Positions 37,516-47,040 are shown, counted from the stretch's first letter. The stretch is 64,000 nucleotides of DNA from an uncultured Coriobacteriaceae bacterium (GCA_944322305.1 CALUOP010000004.1:186001-250000); one strand, 5' to 3'. Notes: generated from the sequence alone by a model not told the origin. Translations and numbers: made by a program.

Positions 37516-38832
37516 TTACTCAACGGTAGCTACGTCGTCGGTGGTAAGACCGGCGTTGGCTTCAAGCGACGCGTAGTCGCGGGGAGCGGGGGAATTGGTG
37601 GCAGCGCCCAGGCGCGTGTTGTTGAGCTGCGCCTCGGGGATGACGGCCGACGTGTCGTTGGGATCGAGACCCGCGTCCGCGCGCTGCATCATGGAGCGCC
37701 ACTCGTTGAACTCCGTGCACACGTAGCTCACGCCACCGGTGCTGTAGGAGTAGCTGGGGCACGCCGCAGAGTAGATGGTCACGTTCTTGCCCAAGAACTT
37801 CTGGGCGAGCGAGACCAGGTCGGTGATGGAGTAGTCGGTGGTGACGCTGGAGGCCAGCTTGCCGATGAGGCTGGGAACCTCGGTGGCGGGGGCGGCGATC
37901 ACCTGCTTGATGATGGCCTCAACGATCTGGCGCTGTGCCTGGGCGCGGCCGAAGTCGCCGCCGGACACGTTGTAGCGCTCGCGGGCGTAGGCCAAGGCCT
38001 GCTCGCCGTTGAGCAGCTGGTTGCCGGCCTCGAAGCTCATGCCGCCGTTGCCGGCGCTGAAGCTCTCGGGGATGTCGATCCAGATGCCGCCGAGCTGGTC
38101 TACCACGCTCTCAAGCTCCGAGAAGTGCACCTCGGCGTAGTGGGAGATGTCCACGCCGGCAAACTCGGAGACGCACTGCACGGCGCCGGCAGCACCGCCG
38201 AAGGCGTAGGCGGCGTTGATCTTCTGGGTGGTGCCGTTGATCGTCACCATGGTGTCGCGCGGGATAGAGATGAGCTGGATCTGGGCGTTGGCCGGATCCA
38301 CGCGCACGAGCATGGTCACGTCCGAACGGCTGGCAGTGTCGCCAGAGCGGGCGTCGGAGCCAAGGATGAGAACGTAGAAGGCCTGGTCGCTCGTGAGCTC
38401 AGACTGGGGCAGCAGGGCCTCGCGCAGGGCCTGCTCCTCCTCTTGGTTGTCAAAGCTCATGGACGCGCCGAGCGAGTTGAGCCACACGGCCAGCGCCACG
38501 CCGCAGCAGGCGAAAAGCGCTACGATCACGCCGAGCACGATGCCGACGCGCTTGAGCGCCTTGTGCTTCTTCTTTTTAACGCGGCGGTAGCCTTGGGCTT
38601 CGTGCGGATGCGCCGCGCTCTCGAACTCCTCCATGCTGGAGTAGCCGCTCTGAGCGCTGGAAGCATGCGCGGTTGGCGCGGGGCGCCTGCCGCTTGAGGC
38701 GGAGGCGTTGGCACTTGTACCGCGACGCGCCGGCATCGGCGACTGCGCATGGTTGGACGTAACCTGCGAGGCAGAGGCGAAATGGCCGCCGCGCGGGGCG
38801 CCGTGGTTTGTGTTGTTTTCGGTATCAGTCAT
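37516..38832 (-). CDS. LytR-CpsA-Psr (LCP) family cell-wall ligase, 438 aa
   Basis: Attaches undecaprenyl-linked polymers to peptidoglycan. A cytoplasmic N-terminus of about 95 residues rich in Ser, Ala and Pro, with a KKKKHKALKR stop signal, precedes one TM helix (about 96-118). The LCP domain follows, with DARSGDTASRSDVTMLVRV, SIPRDTMV and QALAYARERYN, the arginines and aspartates that bind the lipid pyrophosphate. First gene of the polysaccharide locus, with a promoter at 38907-38935. Confidence 0.9.
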   Translation of the reverse strand: MTDTENNTNHGAPRGGHFASASQVTSNHAQSPMPARRGTSANASASSGRRPAPTAHASSAQSGYSSMEEFESAAHPHEAQGYRRVKKKKHKALKRVGIVLGVIVALFACCGVALAVWLNSLGASMSFDNQEEEQALREALLPQSELTSDQAFYVLILGSDARSGDTASRSDVTMLVRVDPANAQIQLISIPRDTMVTINGTTQKINAAYAFGGAAGAVQCVSEFAGVDISHYAEVHFSELESVVDQLGGIWIDIPESFSAGNGGMSFEAGNQLLNGEQALAYARERYNVSGGDFGRAQAQRQIVEAIIKQVIAAPATEVPSLIGKLASSVTTDYSITDLVSLAQKFLGKNVTIYSAACPSYSYSTGGVSYVCTEFNEWRSMMQRADAGLDPNDTSAVIPEAQLNNTRLGAATNSPAPRDYASLEANAGLTTDDVATVE

Positions 38833-38906
38833 ATAGAATGCGCCTCGACGGGTATCTACACCCTACTGGCTTTTCCCTTCTCGAACCCGACCCGTATATC
38901 GCTCCA

Positions 38907-38935
38907 AGCTTAGCGTATGGATCCCTAACGTTCAA
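38907..38935 (-). promoter_or_regulatory. promoter of the polysaccharide locus
   Basis: TTGAAC (38930-38935) and TAAGCT (38907-38912) are 17 nt apart on the minus strand, about 75 nt upstream of the LCP start. The match is reasonable for a housekeeping promoter. The palindrome at 38978-39010 lies some 40 nt further upstream. Confidence 0.5.
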
Positions 38936-38977
38936 CGACACGTTAAAGGTTACGCTTGATCGCCACATGTTTACCCG

Positions 38978-39010
38978 TGCGCCAAATTAGGCCGGGCCTA
39001 ATTTGGCGCA
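38978..39010. repeat. 33-bp palindrome, copy 2
   Basis: Perfect 16-bp arms (TGCGCCAAATTAGGCC and its complement) around one base. It matches the imperfect palindrome at 15599-15631 in 29 of 33 positions; the two copies lie near opposite ends of the polysaccharide locus. Could be an operator, a recombination site or a terminator remnant. Confidence 0.85.
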
Positions 39011-39044
39011 TTTCGTAATACCGAAGGCCGTAGCTGCGCGCACA

Positions 39045-39078
39045 TAAGATGGGCGGCACGCCGTGAAGCGCGCCGCCC
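39045..39078 (-). terminator. hairpin after ackA
   Basis: GGGCGGC and GCCGCCC pair around a GC-rich loop 20 nt beyond the ackA stop, followed on the minus strand by ATCTTATG. A plausible but T-poor terminator. Confidence 0.4.
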
Positions 39079-39097
39079 GTTGCGAGCGAGGGATGCC

Positions 39098-40267
39098 TTA
39101 CGCCTCGATGAGGCGCTTCACGTCGAGCGCGATCATGAGTTCCTCGTTGGTGGGGACCACGAGAACCTTGATGGCGGAGTCCGGCGTGGAGATGACGCGC
39201 GGATCGTCGGAGCGGACCTTGTTGAGCTCCGGGTCGATCTTGACGCCCATCCAGGCCAGGCGGTCGGCCACGCCCTGGCGGTAGGTGTCGGAGTTCTCAC
39301 CGATGCCGGCGGTGAAGGCCATGGTGTCCACGCCCTCCATGCTGGCGGCCATCTCGGCGAAGAGCTGCGCGGTGCGGTAGAAGAACATCTCCATGGCCAT
39401 GGCGCAGTTCTCGTCGCCGGCGTTGGCGGCCTCCTCGATGTCGCGCGTGTCGGAGCTGCGGCCGGAGAGCGCCAGCATGCCGGACTTCTTGTTCATCATG
39501 GTGTCGATCTCGTCGATGGAGTAGCCGCCCACGCGGTTGAGGTAGAACACCGTGGCCGGGTCGATGGTGCCGGTGCGGGTGCCCATGATGAGGCCGTCGA
39601 GCGGGGTGAGGCCCATGGTGGTGTCCATGCACTGGCCGTCCTCGATGGCGCACAGGCTGGCGCCGGAGCCCAGGTGGCAGCTCACGAGCTTGTGGGTCTT
39701 GTCGCCCATGAACTCGTGGACGGTGCGCCAGATGAAGCGATGGCTGGTGCCGTGGGCGCCGTACTTGCGCACGTGGTACTTGTCCACCACGTCACGCGGC
39801 AGGGCGTAGCGCCAAGCATGCTCGGGCATGTTGTAGTGGAAGGCGGTGTCAGGCACGATGACGTTGGTGAGCTCGGGGAACATGTCGCGGCAGATCTCGA
39901 TAACGTCGGCCTCGGCGTAGTTGTGCAGCGGCGCCAGCGGGGCGACCTCGCGCACCTGGGCGAGCGTCTCGTCGGTCACGATAGCAGAGTCGGGGAAGTA
40001 CCAGCCGCCCTGCACCACGCGGTGGCCGATGCCCTCGATGGGCTGGTCCACGGTCTTGAGGATGTCGAAGACGTGCTTGATGGCCGTGCGGTGGTCGGGA
40101 AGCGCTACCTCCAGCGTGCCCTTCTCGCCGTTCTCAGTGTGGCCGATGAAGGAACCCTCGATGCCGATGCGCTCGCAGTTGCCCTTGGCGAAGACCTCGC
40201 GGGTCTCGGTGTTGAGCAGCTGGTACTTAAGCGAGGAGCTGCCGGCGTTCACAACCAGTACGTTCAT
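39098..40267 (-). CDS. ackA: acetate kinase, 389 aa
   Basis: Makes ATP and acetate from acetyl phosphate, the usual energy-yielding end step of fermentation. N-terminal VLVVNAGSSSLKYQ is the first family signature; VPDTAFH, GTSHRFIW and HLGSGASLCAIEDG follow, and FTAGIGENS is the C-terminal phosphate motif. The start at 40267 has GGGAG upstream. The usual partner pta is not in the window. Confidence 0.94.
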   Translation of the reverse strand: MNVLVVNAGSSSLKYQLLNTETREVFAKGNCERIGIEGSFIGHTENGEKGTLEVALPDHRTAIKHVFDILKTVDQPIEGIGHRVVQGGWYFPDSAIVTDETLAQVREVAPLAPLHNYAEADVIEICRDMFPELTNVIVPDTAFHYNMPEHAWRYALPRDVVDKYHVRKYGAHGTSHRFIWRTVHEFMGDKTHKLVSCHLGSGASLCAIEDGQCMDTTMGLTPLDGLIMGTRTGTIDPATVFYLNRVGGYSIDEIDTMMNKKSGMLALSGRSSDTRDIEEAANAGDENCAMAMEMFFYRTAQLFAEMAASMEGVDTMAFTAGIGENSDTYRQGVADRLAWMGVKIDPELNKVRSDDPRVISTPDSAIKVLVVPTNEELMIALDVKRLIEA

Positions 40268-40542
40268 CTTTCTCCCATTCTCGTGACTACGCGAATACGC
40301 GCCGCCGCGCCGTGCGGATGCGGCGCATGCCCTGATGGACATATCGGCTTTATGATACGCCCTTTGACGCGCTCTTTTCTAGGTTTCGGCGCAGCCTGCG
40401 CGCAAAATGCTGCTTTTGGCTCGGCACAGGCACCGCGCAGCGGCTTTGCAAACCACCCTCAAGCTGCGAGCAGCAGGCGACGGCCGCGCCGCGCGCCCGG
40501 CGCCTGTGTTGTGCAGCCTTCGCGCCCCAGCGCCAACAGGTC

Positions 40543-40881
40543 TTAAGGGATCAACCCCTCGCCGAGGTTCTTGCCGCCGAGGATGTGCCAGTGCAGATGC
40601 ATCACGGTCTGGCCCGCCACGGCACCAGCGTTGGAGATAAGGCGGAAGCCCTCGTCGAGACCCTTGATACGCGCGACCTCGCGCACGGCCTCGGCCATGG
40701 CGGAGAGCACCTCGGAGGGGATCTCGTCGGTCATGTTCTCAAAGTGCTGCTTTGGCACCACCAGCACGTGTACGGGCGCTTGGGGCTCGGCGTCCTCAAA
40801 CGCGCAGGCCAGGTCGTTCTCGTAGACCACCGTGGTGGGGATCTCGTGGTTGGCGAGCTTGCAGAAAATGCAGTCGGACAT
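40543..40881 (-). CDS. HIT-family nucleotide hydrolase/transferase, 112 aa
   Basis: A histidine-triad protein of the HinT branch, likely hydrolysing AMP-lysine or AMP-NH2-type adducts. CIFCKLANHEIPT is the N-terminal family mark with a CxxC that may bind zinc, and HLHWHILGG holds the catalytic triad. The start at 40881 (MSDCIFC) has GGAG upstream. Last gene after xseA-xseB. Confidence 0.9.
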   Translation of the reverse strand: MSDCIFCKLANHEIPTTVVYENDLACAFEDAEPQAPVHVLVVPKQHFENMTDEIPSEVLSAMAEAVREVARIKGLDEGFRLISNAGAVAGQTVMHLHWHILGGKNLGEGLIP

Positions 40882-40959
40882 GAGAGGCTCCTTCAAACTG
40901 ATTGCTTCGAGCGTACGGAAAGCGCGGGGCAGCCCGGTGCGTGGGCCCCCGCATGGCTG

Positions 40960-41229
40960 CTACAGGTTGAGCGCGTCGGTGGTGTCGGCCGGCTCGCCGG
41001 GGACGAGCTGCGTAGAGCCGTCCACGTCTGCCAGGAGCACGGACACCTTTTGCTCGGCCGTGGTCAGGCGTTCGCGCAGGCTCTTCAGGAGCTCCACGCC
41101 GCGGGTGTAGCTCTCGAGCGAAGCCTCGAGCTCCATGTCGCCAGACTCCAGCGCGCGAATGATCTGCTCGAGCTCGGTCGAGGCTTCCTTGTAGGTGAGC
41201 TCAGCTACGGGCTTTGCTTCTTGTGCCAT
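40960..41229 (-). CDS. xseB: exodeoxyribonuclease VII small subunit, 89 aa
   Basis: Small helical subunit that packs several copies around XseA. The core LTYKEASTELEQIIRALESG and the following LEASLESYTRGVELLKS are the family pattern. The start at 41229 matches family length. Forty-five nt after xseA. Confidence 0.9.
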   Translation of the reverse strand: MAQEAKPVAELTYKEASTELEQIIRALESGDMELEASLESYTRGVELLKSLRERLTTAEQKVSVLLADVDGSTQLVPGEPADTTDALNL

Positions 41230-41274
41230 GGTATGTCCTTTCTTTGGGCAGATACGTTGCAAACAAAGCGGGCG

Positions 41275-42906
41275 CTAGCGCGCGTCCGCCGGATTCGGGG
41301 TAACAGCGGTGACGGTTGCGCCCACCTCACCGTCGGCCAGGCGCACGCGCAGATTGTCGCCAGGTGTAAACGACGCCGCGGAGGTGCGCACGCCTTCCGG
41401 ACCGTAGGCGATGGCGTAGCCGCGGCCGAGCACCTTGAGCGGCGAGAGCGCGTCAAGCGAAGCAGCGGCGCGGGCAAGCTCGGCCTGCGGCTTGGCCAAA
41501 AGGCGCGTGCCGACGGCCTTGAGCTGCGTGGCTGCAAGGCCCAGCGCGTGTTGCTTGGAACCGAGGCCCGTGGTGCTCTGCGCCAAGCGCTCTGCCAGGC
41601 GCGCGAGGTCAGCATGCGGGCGCTCGACCATCTGCGTTGCGGCGCGGGCCAGGCGCTCCTCGGTCTGGGCGAGCTCGGCGCGGCGCCGCTCCACCATGGC
41701 AAACGGGCTTGCCAGGCACGGGCGCGCGGCGGCGGCGTCGAGCGCGAGCCGCGCGTGCGCCACATAGGTGGTCATGGCGCGGGCCAAGCGGTCGGACGAG
41801 GTGGCGAGCTGCGTGGAGGCCTGCTCGGTTTGCGCGGAGAAGGCGTGGCCCAGGCGCTGCTCGCGCTGGTTGAGCACGTCGATAAGCTCCTGGAGCGCAG
41901 GCGCCACGCTCTCGGCGGCAGCCGTTGGCGTGGAGGCACGGCGGTCGGACACCATATCGCAGATGGAGGTGTCCGGCTCGTGGCCGATGCCGGTTACCAC
42001 CGGCACGGGGCATGACGCCACCGCGCGAACCAGCGCCTCGTCGTTGAAGGTCATGAGGTCCTCGAACGAGCCGCCGCCGCGCACGAGCAAGATGCAGTCG
42101 GGCTTGAGGGCGGCCGCGCGGCCAAGCGCGGCGATGAGCTCCTCGGGCGCCCCCTCGCCCTGCACCTTTGCGCCGACGCACACGATCTCCACCAGCGGGT
42201 TGCGGCGGGCCAGCGTGCGCTTCACATCGTTGATAACCGCGCCCGACAGCGAGGTCACCACGGCAACGCGCGTGCAGAACACCGGGATGCGGCGCTTGCG
42301 CGCCTCGTCCATGAGGCCCTCGCGGCGGAGCTTCTCGGCCAGGGCGGCAACCTGCTGGCGCAGCAGGCCCTCCCCCACGGGCGCGATGCTTCTTGCCACG
42401 AAGCTCATCTTGCCGGTGGGCTTGTACAGGTTGAACTGACCCGTGAGCAGCACCTGCAGGCCGTCGCGCAAGTCGAACGTGCGCTTGGCGTAGGTGCCGC
42501 GCCACACGATGCAGTCAACCGCCGAGGAGTCGTCCTTGATCTGGAAGTAGCAGTGGCCGCTGCGCGCGTTGGGCCCGCGGAAGCCTGAGACCTCGCCGAG
42601 CACCGTGAGCATGGGGATGCCCTTGAGGGCGCTGTCGGCAAACTCCAGCGCCTGAGTTACCGTAACGGCGTTTTCGGGCACGCCGGCGGGCACGGCAGAG
42701 GACGCGGGCCCTGACGCCGCGCCGCCCGCACCCGAGGCTCGCGCACCTGCGCGCGAGGGGACGCGCCCCATGCGGCTTGAGGGGTGGGCGCGGTTGGCGG
42801 CCTCGAGCGTGTCCCACGGCAGCGGCTGCTGCGCCGCGCCTGCGCTTGCGCGCCGACCCGCCTGCTGGGCACTCCCCCCGGTGAGGTTCCATCCTTGTGG
42901 TGCCAT
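41275..42906 (-). CDS. xseA: exodeoxyribonuclease VII large subunit, 543 aa
   Basis: Degrades single-stranded DNA in both directions. The OB-fold (about residues 80-180) includes GEVSGFR and GHCYFQIKDD; the catalytic domain has VVTSLSGAVINDV, LVRGGGSFEDL and GIGHEPDTSICD; a long helical region and the C-terminal VLGRGYAI follow. An N-terminal extension of about 75 Ala/Gly/Ser-rich residues precedes the fold. The ATG at 42906 has AAGGAG upstream. Confidence 0.92.
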   Translation of the reverse strand: MAPQGWNLTGGSAQQAGRRASAGAAQQPLPWDTLEAANRAHPSSRMGRVPSRAGARASGAGGAASGPASSAVPAGVPENAVTVTQALEFADSALKGIPMLTVLGEVSGFRGPNARSGHCYFQIKDDSSAVDCIVWRGTYAKRTFDLRDGLQVLLTGQFNLYKPTGKMSFVARSIAPVGEGLLRQQVAALAEKLRREGLMDEARKRRIPVFCTRVAVVTSLSGAVINDVKRTLARRNPLVEIVCVGAKVQGEGAPEELIAALGRAAALKPDCILLVRGGGSFEDLMTFNDEALVRAVASCPVPVVTGIGHEPDTSICDMVSDRRASTPTAAAESVAPALQELIDVLNQREQRLGHAFSAQTEQASTQLATSSDRLARAMTTYVAHARLALDAAAARPCLASPFAMVERRRAELAQTEERLARAATQMVERPHADLARLAERLAQSTTGLGSKQHALGLAATQLKAVGTRLLAKPQAELARAAASLDALSPLKVLGRGYAIAYGPEGVRTSAASFTPGDNLRVRLADGEVGATVTAVTPNPADAR

Positions 42907-43018
42907 GGCATCACTCCTTCTCGTACCACGACGCTGAGCGCAGCGTAAACGGCTGCCGAACAACGGGAGCAAAGCGCCGGGAGCCGCGTTTAGCGTCTTG
43001 CGTTGCACAAGCATAGCA

Positions 43019-43047
43019 GCCCGTGCGGACACGTTTTTCGCACGGGC
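43019..43047. terminator. hairpin between xseA and the YugP-like gene
   Basis: GCCCGTGCG and CGCACGGGC are perfect complements around an 11-nt loop, 64 nt beyond the YugP-like stop on the minus strand. No clear T-tract on either side. Confidence 0.45.
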
Positions 43048-43110
43048 CCGTTTTCAGTCCCGCGCCGAAACAGCAAGCCGCGGCGCCTCAGGGCAAACGC
43101 GAAAACTCCC

Positions 43111-43824
43111 CTACTCCTCGTTGCCCCCGCGCGTGCGGCTAAGCAGGTACAGCAGCTGCAGCACCGAGGTCAGCGCCGCAGCGACGTAGGTGAGCGCTGC
43201 GGCGGTGAGCACCTTTTTGGCGCCGCGCACGCTGTTCTCGCCCATACCGGAACGCTCGATGTAGGCGATGGCGCGCCGAGACGCGTCGAACTCAACCGGC
43301 AGCGTCACCAGCTGGAACAGCACCGAGAACGCGAAAAGCACGATCGCCACAGTGTAGAGCTGAGTCATCGAAGTGAAGAGCCCAATGAAAAAGATGAGCA
43401 TCCAGGCTTGGCTGGCGAAGTTCACCACGGGCACGAGCGCTTGGCGCACCTTCATGAACGCGTAGCCGCGCTCGCGCTGCACCGCATGGCCGGCCTCGTG
43501 GCAGGCCACGGCAATAGAGGCAACCGAGCCGCCATGGAGGTTGTCGGCGGAGAGGTAGAGGTTGTTATCGCGCGGGTCGTAATGGTCGGTCAGATGGCCG
43601 GGCGTTGAGCGGATGCCCACCGCCGAGCAGCCCTCGGCGTTGAGCATGCGGCGGGCGATGTCGGCGCCCGAGGCGCCGCTTTCCGAGCGCACCTTGGACC
43701 ACGTGTTGTACGTGCGGTTGATGTAGCCCTGCGTGACCAGGCCAAGCACCAGCGAGACCAGCACCAAAGCCAGATACGCGGGGTCGAAGCCGTAGCCGAA
43801 ACCGTACCCATAGTAAAGAGGCAT
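43111..43824 (-). CDS. YugP-like membrane zinc metallopeptidase, 237 aa
   Basis: Family of membrane-anchored neutral zinc metallopeptidases. An N-terminal Tyr/Gly-rich segment and one TM helix precede the catalytic domain with HEAGHAVQ (zinc ligands and catalytic Glu), with LYLSADNLHGGSVASIAVA before it and two or three TM helices after. A C-terminal VEFDASRRA holds the third ligand. Substrate and role unknown; similar proteins are widespread and poorly studied. Confidence 0.85.
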   Translation of the reverse strand: MPLYYGYGFGYGFDPAYLALVLVSLVLGLVTQGYINRTYNTWSKVRSESGASGADIARRMLNAEGCSAVGIRSTPGHLTDHYDPRDNNLYLSADNLHGGSVASIAVACHEAGHAVQRERGYAFMKVRQALVPVVNFASQAWMLIFFIGLFTSMTQLYTVAIVLFAFSVLFQLVTLPVEFDASRRAIAYIERSGMGENSVRGAKKVLTAAALTYVAAALTSVLQLLYLLSRTRGGNEE

Positions 43825-43952
43825 AAGAGCACATTCTTCATGTTGGCACCGAACGGCAGAGGAACCGCCGTTCGCTCATGTGTGTGCTTGTACCCATTTT
43901 GCCAGGCTGCGGACGTATCACGGGCCGAACCGCAGCGGGGCACATACGCAAG

Positions 43953-44027
43953 CCTGCCATGGGGGACGGGTACGGATGGCGGAACATGCAGCATGTTCCG
44001 CCATCCGTACCCGTCCCCCATGGCAGG
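43953..44027. repeat. perfect 75-bp palindrome, family 1
   Basis: Arms 43953-43989 and 43991-44027 are exact complements over 37 nt around one base. The outer part matches the palindrome at 13694 except for one or two bases, which are changed symmetrically (CATGGGGG for CATTGGGG); the inner 8-10 nt differ entirely. It lies between xpt and the YugP-like gene. Confidence 0.9.
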
Positions 44028-44072
44028 TCAGCGTTTCCCCTATCGCCCAGCGCGGCTGCCTGCGCCAGGAGC

Positions 44073-44651
44073 CTAGGCGAAGGTGATCTTGCCCGTCTCG
44101 GGATCCATGGACTTCACGATGGCAAGCGACTGCAGGTCGTAGCCGCGGGCACGGAGCTTCTCACCCCCGTCTTGGAAGCCCTTCTCGACCGCGATGCCGA
44201 TGCCCTCGACCACCGCGCCGGCCGCCTCGCAGATCTCGATAAGGCCGTTGAGCGCGTTGCCCTTGGCCAGGAAGTCGTCGATGATGATGACGTGCTCGCC
44301 GGCGGTGAGGAACTTCTTGGCAACGATGACGCTGTAGTTCTTCTGCTTGGTGAAGCTGTAGATGTTGGTGACGTACTGGTCGCCGTCGAGGTTGATGGAC
44401 TGGTACTTCTTGGCAAACACCACCGGCACGTTGCCGAAGTGGCGCGCCGCCACGCATGCGATGCCGATGCCCGAAGCCTCGATGGTGAGGATCTTGTCAA
44501 CGCGCTTGCCGGCGAACAGGCGAGCCCACTCGGCGCCCATCTTGTCGAACAGCTCGACGTCGCACTGGTGGTTGAGGAAGTTGTCGACCTTCAGCACGTC
44601 GCCCGCGCGCACGGTGCCGTCGCGTTGGATGCGGTCCTCAAGCTCTTTCAT
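44073..44651 (-). CDS. xpt: xanthine phosphoribosyltransferase, 192 aa
   Basis: Salvages xanthine to XMP. The PRPP-binding motif [16 protein letters not shown] is present, with [12 protein letters not shown] earlier and the family start [12 protein letters not shown]. The ATG at 44651 gives the usual length. No purine riboswitch was seen in the 85-nt leader, although xpt is often so controlled. Confidence 0.92.
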   Translation of the reverse strand: MKELEDRIQRDGTVRAGDVLKVDNFLNHQCDVELFDKMGAEWARLFAGKRVDKILTIEASGIGIACVAARHFGNVPVVFAKKYQSINLDGDQYVTNIYSFTKQKNYSVIVAKKFLTAGEHVIIIDDFLAKGNALNGLIEICEAAGAVVEGIGIAVEKGFQDGGEKLRARGYDLQSLAIVKSMDPETGKITFA

Positions 44652-44734
44652 GGGGCTCCCCTCTCGCCGGCGGCGCGCCGTGTCCCGCACGGGGCGCGGC
44701 GCCGCGCGATCACCGTCTGCAGATGTTGGGAGCT

Positions 44735-44740
44735 ATTATA
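44735..44740 (-). promoter_or_regulatory. -10 box of xpt
   Basis: A perfect TATAAT on the minus strand, about 85 nt upstream of the xpt start. The -35 region is poor. Confidence 0.5.
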
Positions 44741-44834
44741 GCGGCGGGAACGCACGGTGCAGGTGCGCCGTCCCAAAATCTCGCAGGGATTTGGCGCGAA
44801 ACGCCCCGCGCGCCCCGCCCGCACACCGCATCAC

Positions 44835-45563
44835 CTAGAGCTCGCGGCGCTCGTAGAGCTTTAAGGACACGGCAGACGAGATGCCGAGCACCGCCGCGGC
44901 GAACACCACCGCGACGCCGCAGAAGGCGGCTACGCCGGCGGGCGTTTCGAGAAAGCCCAGGAGCTGGGTGAACGCCTCCATGGGGAGGGCGCCGCTGTCG
45001 AGGATGCCCGTGCCGTTGACGATGAGCATCGGGGCGACGAAGACCAAGAGCACCGTGATCATGGGCAGCCACTGCGTTGCCTTGGTGTGGCCGAACGTGA
45101 AGAAGATCGGCGTCTCGACGGCGGCGATAAGCGCACCCATCGCCAGGCAAAACGACGTGGCGAAGATCGAGGACAGCAGCATCTCTTGGTCTAAGGCGAT
45201 GGCGCCGGAAAGGCCGAAGGGCAGCTCGACCACGCCCGAGAGCCCAACCAGGACCGCGCAGGCAAGCGAGCCGGCCGCCAGGCCCACGAGCCCCAGCGTG
45301 GCGATGACGCCGTAGCGCGCCAGCACGATGTCGCGGCGCGAAAGCGGCATCGTCAGGCGGAAGAGGCCCCAGTTGCTCTGCTCGTCATAGGTTGCTGCCA
45401 CCATGGTGCCCATCAGGAAGAACATCATGGTGAGGATGGCGGGCGCCGCCACGATGGTGCCCATGCCCGCGCACACGAAGATGGCGACGAAGAAGCCAAG
45501 TGCCATGAGCTGCCTCACGTAGTCGCGGAAGATCGTCATTTCCATAAGGTACGCGCGCTTCAT
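44835..45563 (-). CDS. ABC-2-type transporter permease, 242 aa
   Basis: Six TM helices with short loops, of the ABC-2 membrane family. It follows the ATPase directly (the TAA of the ATPase gene is followed at once by ATG), so the two form one exporter. YtrA-regulated transporters of this kind have been linked to cell-envelope stress and antibiotic response; the cargo is not known. Confidence 0.85.
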   Translation of the reverse strand: MKRAYLMEMTIFRDYVRQLMALGFFVAIFVCAGMGTIVAAPAILTMMFFLMGTMVAATYDEQSNWGLFRLTMPLSRRDIVLARYGVIATLGLVGLAAGSLACAVLVGLSGVVELPFGLSGAIALDQEMLLSSIFATSFCLAMGALIAAVETPIFFTFGHTKATQWLPMITVLLVFVAPMLIVNGTGILDSGALPMEAFTQLLGFLETPAGVAAFCGVAVVFAAAVLGISSAVSLKLYERREL

Positions 45564-46469
45564 TTATCGCACACCGCCTTTCAGGGTGAGGGCGAGGTAG
45601 TCGTCGATGGTCATGCGGTCGACGGGGATCTCGGGGAAGTTCTCGGCAAAGGCAAAGCGGTCGGGCACGAGCAGGTCGATGCCGTAGTCGCGCTTGCGGT
45701 AGCGGATTTCGTGCTCGGGAATGAGGCCTGCGGCCGCCACGCGCTCGAAGTCGGCCACGCGGCAGCGGGCGATGCCCATCTCGTCGGTGATCTCGTCCTT
45801 GGCGAGGTCGAAGACGATGCGCCCCGCGTCGATGCCAAGGACCCGGTCGGCGATGCGCTCGAGGTCCGAGGTGATGTGGCTGGACATCAGGATGGCGCGG
45901 CCCGGCTCTACCACGAAGCCGCGCAGATAGTCCAGCAGCTCGTCGCGCGCCATGGGGTCGAGGCCGGCCGTGGCCTCGTCGAGCACGAGCACGCGCGCGT
46001 CGTGGGAAAGCGCGCAAGCGAGGCTGAGCTTCATGCCCATGCCGCGGGAGAGCTCTTTTACCTGCTTGGAGGCGTCGAGGCCAAACGCGCGCGCAAGCTC
46101 CTCGAAGCGGCGGGGCTGCCAGGTGCGGAAGGCGTGGGAAAAGACGCGGCCCACGTCGGCCACGCGCAGGTGCCCCGGCATGGAAACAGTGTCGAAGACA
46201 ACGCCGATCTGCTCCTTCACGGCCGTGTGCGCCGGATGGGAAAGCTCGCGCGAGGGTGTGCCGAGGATGCTCCCCGCGCCGCCGTCGAGGTTGATGAGGC
46301 CGAGAAGCGCTTTGATGGTGGTGGACTTGCCGGCGCCGTTTTTGCCGACGAAGCCCACGATCTCGCCCTCGCTTACGGAAAAGCTCACGGCGTCGAGGGT
46401 GAAGCCGTCGTAGTGCTTAGTGAGACCGCGCGCCTCGATCAGCGGGGCGGCGGAAGAAGTGTCAGACAA
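45564..46469 (-). CDS. ABC transporter ATP-binding protein, 301 aa
   Basis: Walker A GKNGAGKSTTIKAL, signature LSRGMGMKLSLA and Walker B VLVLDEATAGLDP are all present; the C-terminal 70 residues form the usual extra domain. Start is TTG at 46469 with GGAG upstream (LSDTSSAAP); the frame is open further upstream but runs into a repeat. The middle gene of a gntR-ATPase-permease operon. Confidence 0.9.
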   Translation of the reverse strand: MSDTSSAAPLIEARGLTKHYDGFTLDAVSFSVSEGEIVGFVGKNGAGKSTTIKALLGLINLDGGAGSILGTPSRELSHPAHTAVKEQIGVVFDTVSMPGHLRVADVGRVFSHAFRTWQPRRFEELARAFGLDASKQVKELSRGMGMKLSLACALSHDARVLVLDEATAGLDPMARDELLDYLRGFVVEPGRAILMSSHITSDLERIADRVLGIDAGRIVFDLAKDEITDEMGIARCRVADFERVAAAGLIPEHEIRYRKRDYGIDLLVPDRFAFAENFPEIPVDRMTIDDYLALTLKGGVR

Positions 46470-46554
46470 GGTGGTCTCCTTTGCGTCATCAGGTTGGCCG
46501 GGGACTCGGGTTGACCGGGGACGGTCCCGTTTCAACCCGTGGGCAGATGAAGGC

Positions 46555-46585
46555 GTTGGATGGGACACGCCCCCAACCAACCCGC
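46555..46585. repeat. 31-bp direct repeat, left copy
   Basis: Begins GTTGGATGGGACACG and ends CAACCAACCCGC; it stops exactly at the gntR stop codon. Matches the copy at 47136-47166 in 29 of 31 positions. A shorter part of the same sequence occurs at 304-320. Confidence 0.8.
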
Positions 46586-46954
46586 TTACTCGAGCTCGAG
46601 GGCGAACATCTCGGTGAGCTCCTCGTTGGTGAGGCCGAGGGTGCGGCCGGCGCTTACGGCATCGGCCATGAGCTTCTCCACCTGGCGCAGATGCTCCTCG
46701 CGGATCAGCTCGGTGTTGCCGCCTGCCACGAAGCTGCCCTTGCCGGGAACCGTTTCGATGAAGCCGGCAGACTCGAGGTCGGCGTAGGCGCGCTTGGTGG
46801 TGATGGCGCTCACGCGCAGGCTGTTGGCAAGCGCGCGGATGCTGGGAAGCTGCTGGCCCTCGGCCAGCTCGCCGGAGAGGATAAGCCCTTTTACCTGCGA
46901 GGTAATCTGCTCGTAGATGGGCTTGTCGCTTGAGTTTGCAATGATGATCTCCAA
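46586..46954 (-). CDS. YtrA-subfamily GntR regulator, 122 aa
   Basis: A winged helix-turn-helix (PIYEQITSQVKGLILSGEL, then LPSIRALANSLRVSAITTKR) with only a short dimerising tail, typical of YtrA regulators that repress ABC exporter operons. Start is TTG at 46954 with AAAGGA upstream, giving the conserved LEIIIANSSDKPIYEQI beginning. It should bind the AT-rich repeats just upstream and is removed by envelope stress in known relatives. Confidence 0.85.
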   Translation of the reverse strand: MEIIIANSSDKPIYEQITSQVKGLILSGELAEGQQLPSIRALANSLRVSAITTKRAYADLESAGFIETVPGKGSFVAGGNTELIREEHLRQVEKLMADAVSAGRTLGLTNEELTEMFALELE

Positions 46955-47040
46955 ATGCGGTCCTTTCCCACGGCCGCGCGGGGCGTCCCCCACGCGGCGC
47001 GGAGGCGCGCTGACGTCGTGACGAGCCTCCGAATGCGAAT

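Noticed and set aside
44652-44740. Purine riboswitch upstream of xpt
   Set aside because: The leader is short and lacks the conserved purine-aptamer loop sequences.
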